Below are positions 57,633 to 64,000 of a stretch of DNA of 64,000 nucleotides, one piece after another. The number at the start of each line of letters is the position of its first letter. Positions within the stretch are counted from its first letter, which is position 1. The position numbers and the translations under genes were made by a program. The DNA is from Aspidapion aeneum (taxonomy: Eukaryota > Arthropoda > Insecta > Coleoptera > Brentidae). The notes beneath the pieces were generated by a model. It saw only the letters and a list, made by a program, of their open reading frames with translations. It was not told the DNA's origin and made no database searches. The stretch lies in NCBI GenBank assembly GCA_963576565.1, contig OY755039.1:128596640-128660639 (forward strand). The letters are read 5' to 3'.

Positions 57633-59160
57633 GCACAGTGGGGCAGAAACAGAAAAAGATGCGATAAAGTCCCACAGTGCAATGGATGTATTCTTTTGTA
57701 GTCAGGAATGTTTAAAATGATGTACCTAATGATCCAAAATAAAAAAGAGTGACCCCGAGCTCTTAGTCAAGGTATAATTGGTCGAATAAGCTTCAAAATA
57801 TTTCCTAAAATACTATGTACGACGGCAATGTTGACAAAATATTATATTATGTTGTCGACCCTACAAAAACGGAAAGACCAAGTTTGCCCCCTCCCCAATA
57901 ACTAATCGTCCCCCTGAAAAATGAAAACACCTAACCCCCCCCCCATTTTTAAAACAACTTGATAGAAGCTTTCAATGCAATGAATCTGATATTGAAACTA
58001 TTTTATTTATAAATAATCATATTTATATATTATACTACAGAACAAAAAATAATTTAACTATATTAATAAATCAAATAATAAGTTAAAAAAAGATCGGTCT
58101 GAAAGTGTAAAATTAACGTATAAAACTCATTATAAAAGAATATTTTTATCCTGTAACGAATTGTAGGTTTCGTTAAGCTCGTGCTAAAAACTTTTACCTT
58201 GAGATAAAAAGTATCCCGTTTAACTAACTTTTTATGGTTATATTACTTATAAGAATAGTGTGCCCCCTTTAATCCTTATTTTAGCGATTAAACTGTCACT
58301 TTTTATCTTTAAAATTCAAAATAGAAGGCTCTATCAGACATTATGTTTTTAGTAAAGTAGCTGAAAACCACATAATTATAATTATTATTTAATTTTAAGG
58401 CAAAAAAATCCAAAAGTTAAAAAAATCTCCTAAAATTCGAATTCGCTTCGCTACGCTCAGGCTACAAACTTTTTGCCTCGGGATAAGGTGTGAACTTTAT
58501 TCCTTAATATATAATGAGTATACTAATAATATGTGTAGATGCATATGTATTTAGTACTTTATATTTTAAATATCTATAATACTACAATTTAAACACATAT
58601 TTCGCTAAGTTTAGAGAAAAATGTTAATATTTAATAATTAATTCCATCCTTATGGGCAAAAATTAGCAGGTAAATGTGGCATCATTTTAAAAAGGAAGGT
58701 TCAATAAAAAACAACATATTAAACATGGCCCGCGACAGCGGGCGACAAGTTACTTTTTGTCCACGTATATTTTTAAGATTAAAAAAAATAATACATTTTT
58801 GAAAGATTTTACAAAAATGGCAGCTTAAAGAAAAACAACAAAAAATTTTGCGTTTTTTTTTATACGAGAATAATGTATTCACCATAGTGATTATCTGACA
58901 TAATTAAAATTATTTTAACAAAACTTGATCAACATTAAAAATTGTGGCAAAGTTGATTCATTTGTGTTCTTAAATCAACTACGCAACGTCAGTTTTCAAA
59001 ACACGCTAACTTTGACAAGGTATTTTAGTCATTTGTTTGACGTTTGACTATCCGAAGCTAACTTGCTATGGTAAAGCGATTATTAATAAATAGTTTTCAG
59101 TAAAAATATCCCCCATATTAGGTAGAGTTCTGCATTAAATCGCATGTTTTCTTGATTTTG
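57633..59160. other. Unassigned AT-rich DNA
   Basis: No gene. Words like AAAACTTTTACCTTGAGATAAAAAGT (58187-58212) and AACTTTTTGCCTCGGGATAAG (58468-58488) resemble 34927-34950, indicating a diverged dispersed repeat in three places. Short poly-C runs occur near 57930. Confidence 0.35.
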
Positions 59161-60612
59161 CCCCTCTGTGCGCCGCTACTGTACCGCGGTAAGAAATGCG
59201 CAGCCAACGATAAAGACCGGCCATGGCGCGTTATAAGCAAGTCGGCGGTCACGTGATCTTAGGAGTCCCAGGATTCTTATTGTATTGCTTAATATATTAT
59301 ATGTTTTTACACAATTTAAATAAATTAACAAAAAAATTTTGTTCTTTTGTAGGCAAAAATTTGCTGATATATGTGTTTATTATGGATAAGAGAACTGAAT
59401 CTATAAAATAAAAAGTTATACAAAATTTGCACTCTAAGATCTTCAGGTACATATATTAGGTACATAATATCGTTAGTAACTTCAAATCTATACAAGTCTT
59501 TCAAAATTGGACATATCAAACCTAAGCTTTTGGTTTCTTAATTTTCCTTTGACTGTCATCATCTTTGAGTTCTTATTCAAAGATTTATTAGCAGACACTA
59601 AATCATTGTGCTTTTTAATAAAATTATTTTAAAAAACTTTACATGCCCTTAAACTAATTTTTTCAAGCTTTGACAATAGTTTTTCTCCAGAAAAACACTC
59701 GCTAGAGTTATCTGAAGAAAAATTTTCTATATAAAACATTTCACAATAATTTATTAAAACGAAATAAGTGAGATGGTTTTCCCATTCAATGAACTGAATG
59801 TAGTGGTCGTTAATAATTTTTTGAAAAATTACCCAGCACAAAGTTTAATATCTATTTCAATAAAGTGTAAGTTAACTACCTTCTAAAAGCTGTATCTAAC
59901 TTTTTAAATATTTCACACTACCAGAGAGATTACTATCTGTTAACAATATTTTACAAATCAGTTTTTTAATATTGCGAGGGTGCGGAAGACATATTACCTT
60001 AGAATTGTAAATTGACGTGTATGCGCTGGATAACTGGATAAACAAAGATGAAGCGAAAATTAAAGTTTATCCACCATATCTTTGATTCTCAGGTTACCTT
60101 TTCAAGAGACCTATTTGTTCAATAAGAAATGACAACTGAACACATTTTTCACTCTCACTATCGAAAATGTCACTAAGGATGTCTATTACTTGATCAATCT
60201 TATCTAAGATCTTTTTTTTACCACTTCTTTTCCGTTTGCAACATATTAGGTTTCAGTTTTATAGTTGGACCGACAAGTAACAACACTAATTACACGTTCG
60301 CGGCATTGTTTATCTTATAGGTATTTTCTTTATAATTTACTCATTAGTCATTAATTATTTTAACGCAGCCCACTACAGTCTTTTTCGTGGGCTGCGTTAT
60401 TTTAATAACTTTGATAAAATTCACATAAAATTCGTGCCCAAATTATATATTATATTTTATAATGACAGCGGGCCGTGGGGCGTTTTTTTGTGGAACTCCT
60501 ACGGTCACGTGATACTTCCGCGCCCGGGCCGGTCTTTCTCGTGGGCTGCGTAAGAAATGCAACTATGCAGTGGCTTACTTACCTGTACCGCAGTAAAGAA
60601 TGAATTAACGCA
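59161..60612. repeat. Outlying copy of the 530-bp repeat, split by an insertion
   Basis: Left piece: CTACTGTACCGCGGTAAGAAATG, ending at 59198. Right piece: CAACTATGCAGTGGC, CTTACCTGTACCGCAGTAAAG (60560-60600). Joined, they match the end of the array unit (for example 56565-56640). The intervening 1.35 kb is the element at 59199-60550. Confidence 0.8.
59199..60550 (-). mobile_element. DNA transposon with 9-bp target duplication, class open
   Basis: Terminal inverted repeats: CGCAGCCAACGATAAAGACC at the left, and the complement of CGCAGCCCACGAGAAAGACC at the right; below them both ends carry GGTCACGTGAT or its complement. TAAGAAATG stands on both sides (59190-59198 and 60551-60559). A hairpin, ACGCAGCCCACTACAGTC then TTTTTCGTGGGCTGCGT (60365-60398), repeats the terminus internally. 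Minus-strand coding traces exist: a stretch with VVTCRSNYKTE (about 60250-60300) and KILDKIDQVIDILSDIF ending at a possible donor AAAAG/GTAACC (about 60105-60205). The first hints at a degenerate THAP start, which would make it P-like, but a 9-bp duplication also fits MULE-type elements. Confidence 0.7.
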
Positions 60613-61029
60613 TCCCGTTCTGCTCTAGTGAACATCTATGCGTATTAAATCAGTCGAAAGGAATGTTCCGTGCCAAACCGGCTTAAATTTCCTAATAAGT
60701 ATCCCTTTAGCGCGTCGTGCACAAGTTGCTCACTTTGGATTTATAGTTGGCAGTTGCTCTATTGTGCGACTGTGTCTAAACGCACACCAGGCAAACCATA
60801 AATCAAATTCCGTTGGTGTGTATATGCCAGTTGGGGAGTAGTAGGTGTAGAAAATGTTATTCGGAGATAACGTTTTAGGCTGCGACAGGAATGATAGAGT
60901 TTCCTATTGTTAAGGCAAGTTCGTTTGGAATATAGATATAAATATTATATATTCGGATCCCCTATTATATTCTTGTTATATACAGGGTGACGACTTTCAA
61001 CGATACGCTGCTTCTAGCTAGCTTTTTTT
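60613..61029. other. Unassigned DNA
   Basis: A frame at 60638-60841 (67 codons) lies in a CpG-richer patch but has no known domain. TACAGGGTGACGAC near 60981 looks like a transposon end. No gene called. Confidence 0.3.
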
Positions 61030-62759
61030 ACCTTCCTAGCCCGTGCAGCACTAGCTAGAGAAGGTATTATTTTCGCCAACAATTTTTTAAAAAATAATAA
61101 AGTGTTATTTGGGTGTAATTTGACCTATATTAGCAATATCGTCGTAATGTCTGTCTCTGTGTGTCTATGTGTCTATGTCTCTCCATAACACGGTAGCTCC
61201 TAAAACGCTAAACCGACTTTCCTAAAATTTTAAGGTAAAATAGTGTTCCACATTATAATGAGTTACTTAGATTTTGGTCAAAATCCATTAATGTTAATGA
61301 CAGTTTTTTGACAATTAAAAATATTGAAAAATTCTAACTTTTTAACGGAGCATCGCATCAATATGCGGTTTTCGGAATATAGTAAACACCAATAATTTGT
61401 GTTATAACTAGTTACTTAAAAATGGAAAAATGATGAACGGTGTTAGAACAAACTAATATCAATCACACATACATCAAAGCGATAAAAGAACTATAAAAAG
61501 GGTCAAAATCAAAAATTAAAATTGAAAATCGACTCTAAAGAATTCCTGATTACGAGAGCACAGGGATGTTTTTTAAAATATATATCGCAGTAGCTCTAAA
61601 ACACTGGAAACGTAAACTACACGGTATGGTAATAAAAAATAACGACTGATTTAAAATATACACAGTACAGTTTGCTGATGACCAATTAATTGAAGCTAAT
61701 GATAAAGAAGACAAAAGTGGGCGTTAACAGTGAACGTTGACAAGACCCAGTACTTATGTATTGAAAACGAATAAAGTGAGTTAGAAATATGGACAAACAA
61801 TATCTCCATGCAATGAGTATGAACACTTGGGTGTCACATTTGACAAGACAGGAACAGACTGTAAAGAACTGGAAAAAAGAAAAATAAAAGCAAAAAAGGT
61901 TATTGGATGTCCTAACAGTATTTTATGGACCGGAGAGATTAAAAAATTTTAAATTTAACATATATTAAACAATGGTGATAAACACGCTGCTGTATAGAAT
62001 AGAGACTTGTTGCGTAACAGAAAAATCTAAAATAAAAATGGAAAGTGTCAAAATGGATGCAATAAGAATATTAATGAAAATATCAAGAACAGATCACATA
62101 AACGAGGGAATCATAACGGATGACATCACTAAAAGATAACTGATATGGTACGGCCAAGAACAACGGATGAACGATGAAAGAACCAAAGCAGGTCCTATAA
62201 TGGCACTCAATAGGGCGCAGAAAAAGAGGGCGTCCTAAACTAGAATGGCAACAGTCAATACAAAGATCAATGAGTCAAAGAAACCTGACAGAAAATGATG
62301 CTGAGGATCGAAGGAGGTGGAGAATAGGCGTCGGACAACGTAGAAAGACATTCTTAACCGACATAGTAGTAAAGTAAGTAAAGTTAAAAATAGCGTTTTA
62401 TGTATGCGCAGTGGTCTGTACGTCAAAGCGCGTATTTATCAAAAAACCGAGCATGAGCGGGACCACCTTTAGCATTCTGGGAATCGATGAAGACTCGGAG
62501 TGTCGATGGTCTATGGAGGATGAAGAATCTTTTCTACATATCTTAGCCGAGTTCCCGGCACTCACCGCGTTAAGACAATCGCATTTTGAAATTTCTGTGC
62601 TTAACCCTAGCCAAATTAGAAAATTTCAACAGACATCACAACGATCTTGCTAAAATAGGTCAAAATACACCCAAATAACACATTTTCGGCGCTATCTCAA
62701 AAAAAAAATTCGTCGAAAATAATACCTTCTCTAGCCATTGCTGTGCAGGCTAGGAAGGT
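61030..62759. mobile_element. Hairpin-ended element with about 100-bp inverted repeats
   Basis: Both ends are hairpins: ACCTTCCTAGC...GCTAGAGAAGGT (61030-61065) and ACCTTCTCTAGC...GCTAGGAAGGT (62724-62759). Farther in, GTGTTATTTGGGTGTAATTT (61102) pairs with its complement ending near 62681. A GTCT/GTGT-type microsatellite (61147-61180) is followed by CTCCTAAAACGCTAAACCGA. The layout echoes the element at 10499-11279. The right half holds a LINE fragment, apparently inserted later. Confidence 0.6.
61640..62370 (+). pseudogene. LINE reverse transcriptase 3' fragment, sense
   Basis: It starts at the catalytic block (QFADDQLIEANDKED-like; the visible codons give FADDQLIEA). It continues with EYEHLGVTFDKTGTDCKELEKRK, a LLYRIETCC block, RILMKISRTDHI, LIWYGQEQRMND and ends with Arg-rich GRRKRGRP-, DRRRWRIGVG- and RRKTFL-type segments. 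These follow the order of thumb and C-terminal parts in many insect LINE RTs. Stops and shifts are frequent. The same family is present in antisense at 4985-5575. Confidence 0.7.
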
Positions 62760-62814
62760 AAAAAATTGGATAAAAATTCGAATGATATTTTTTCAAGAAA
62801 ATGTTTACTTTAAT

Positions 62815-62930
62815 TAGCTTCTTTTAGTAGGTCAAAATCGGTATTAGGCTAACCTTTGTCAATTGCTCGCAAATATATCTCTTCCTATCCAGATACGCCC
62901 CTTATCTTTTACCAACAAAAACAGTTAATT
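62815..62930. repeat. AATCGGTGTTA palindromic repeat, copy 4 (left half)
   Basis: AATTAGCTTCTTTTAGTAGG then TCAAAATCGGTATTAGGCTA matches the left half of the repeat; the right half is lost or diverged. Confidence 0.6.
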
Positions 62931-64000
62931 TGGGTTTTTTTTGTCGTCAAGCTTTTCTAGGCAAATTTTTAAAAGTGTAACATGGGAAAGACTTTTCCCT
63001 TTGCTTTTGAAAGTAATGAAACCTGCAAATATTTAACTTAATTACTTTGCACGAAAGTACCTAAGGATCGCTACCGGGCACCAAAAAGTAAGAAAAAAGA
63101 TTAGTGCGTATTTTCTTTTAAATAAAAACACATTTAAATAAAGAAAACCTCATGGTTGCTCTTGTGGCTAATCCAGGATGTTCGGGAAAATCCAGAGGAA
63201 GGGGCGAACAAGGCAGCAACAAAAATATTTGCCAATGAAATACGTCCCAGGCGTAAATTATTGGAAAAGGTAATTTTTGAAAAAAAGTCTAAAAAAATGA
63301 TATTTTTTAAAACATTTTTATTGTTTGCAATTTTTTTTACTGGAAATAACAAATATAACTTTAGTCATGTAAGGAGAGTGATTTGGCTTAGTTTTCTTCT
63401 CAATCTTTCCCGAAGAACTCGGTTTCGAACACACAGGCACAGTATGGTCTGAGGGATCAATATTTTGGCCAAAAATAGACTTTTACAGTTAACCTCTCTA
63501 ATCACTTAAACAGAAATCAATAAAGAAGTCTGAATCGCTAATATGCCATTAAAAAGTATTTTTTAATATGCTTCCACTCTTGCCACCACCATTTTTGTGA
63601 TTTATACTGCTAAACGCCCTTTAAAAAAGTGTATTATTTTTTAATATGGTCTAAAAGTTACACAGCCTCACAAAAAAATATAGATTGCAAAACTCAGAGG
63701 ATAGACCTCCGAAATCCTCCTAATTTTGGTACTCTAAAACAGAGTTGCCCAAAAAAAAAAGTTTCAATTATCGAATTTGCTCCTATTCCCCCCCCCCCCG
63801 CTTTGCTGATCTCTTATAAAAATTTAAAATATTATATATATTCTTAAGTATTTTGGTTCGCAGAACTAAAATATAAGGATTTTGTAACCATTTAATCCCA
63901 TTCGCTCTTTTGCTCGGATTATTTGGGGTTCAAAATTTACTTTTTTAATTGACATGAACAGTTTATCATCGAAATATTTCTATTTGCTCTCTAACTCAAT
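62931..64000. other. Unassigned; weak exon candidate at 63175-63268
   Basis: Between CTAATCCAG and GGAAAAG/GTAATT lies a 94-base stretch that is open and polar (ENPEEGANKAATKIF, NEIRPRRKLLEK). It could be an internal exon, but no family is recognised and the flanks are AT-rich. A run of C lies at 63789-63799. No other feature. Confidence 0.2.

Noticed and set aside
1..64000. tRNA, rRNA, snRNA or CRISPR arrays
   Set aside because: No box A/B or cloverleaf pattern, no rRNA-like block and no evenly spaced identical repeats with unique spacers were seen; the tandem arrays here are transposon-derived or satellite-like.

Overview
This window looks like AT-rich arthropod (probably insect) nuclear DNA made almost entirely of transposable-element remains. 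The evidence is a lack of long open frames outside transposons, one intron-containing THAP exon with a GT donor, degraded jockey-like and RTE-like LINEs, mariner, PIF/Harbinger, P-like and hAT-like pieces, and very many foldback (inverted-repeat) elements. No bacterial operons, tRNA, rRNA or CRISPR were seen. I would not name a species; a beetle or another TE-rich insect is plausible but unproven.

Layout. 0.7-8 kb: foldback elements (686-1480; 2736-4360), an antisense LINE 3' fragment (about 4985-5575) and two inverted copies of a TA-flanked MITE. 8.7-11.3 kb: a decayed PIF/Harbinger element keeping pieces of both its proteins (transposase N-terminus and MADF/Myb-like protein), then a Helentron/mini-me-like element with hairpin ends and a GTCT microsatellite. 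12.5-15.4 kb: two more foldbacks. 15.9-16.1 kb: the only convincing host-gene-like exon, a first exon encoding most of a THAP zinc finger. It is followed at once by a nearly full-length but dead jockey-like LINE and then a second, 5'-truncated copy ending in a poly(A) tract. 21-32 kb: old TE fragments (RTE-like LINE, a CAGTGGCGCACC-ended repeat), GC-rich minisatellites and compound palindromes. 33-40 kb: a 6.8-kb arrangement bounded by inverted repeats and holding a 2-kb tandem duplication. 40.3-43.9 kb: a foldback whose arms are arrays of about 158-bp units and whose core holds a spliced-exon-like open frame.

44-54 kb: further foldbacks, then the best-resolved nest of the window. A mariner pseudogene has been entered by a hAT-like element with a perfect 8-bp target duplication, and that element has been entered by a TA-MITE. 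A P-like element with a 9-bp target duplication lies just upstream of the mariner reading frame. 55.6-60.6 kb: a tandem array of about 530-bp units and, 1.5 kb away, one further unit split by a 1.35-kb inverted-repeat element whose empty site can be read off the intact units. 61-62.8 kb: a second hairpin-ended element carrying a LINE fragment.

The genes do not form a pathway. What unites the window is repeated insertion of mobile DNA into earlier mobile DNA, plus a strong over-representation of palindromic and foldback structure. All inverted-repeat calls were made by eye, so outer edges are approximate unless a target-site duplication is given.
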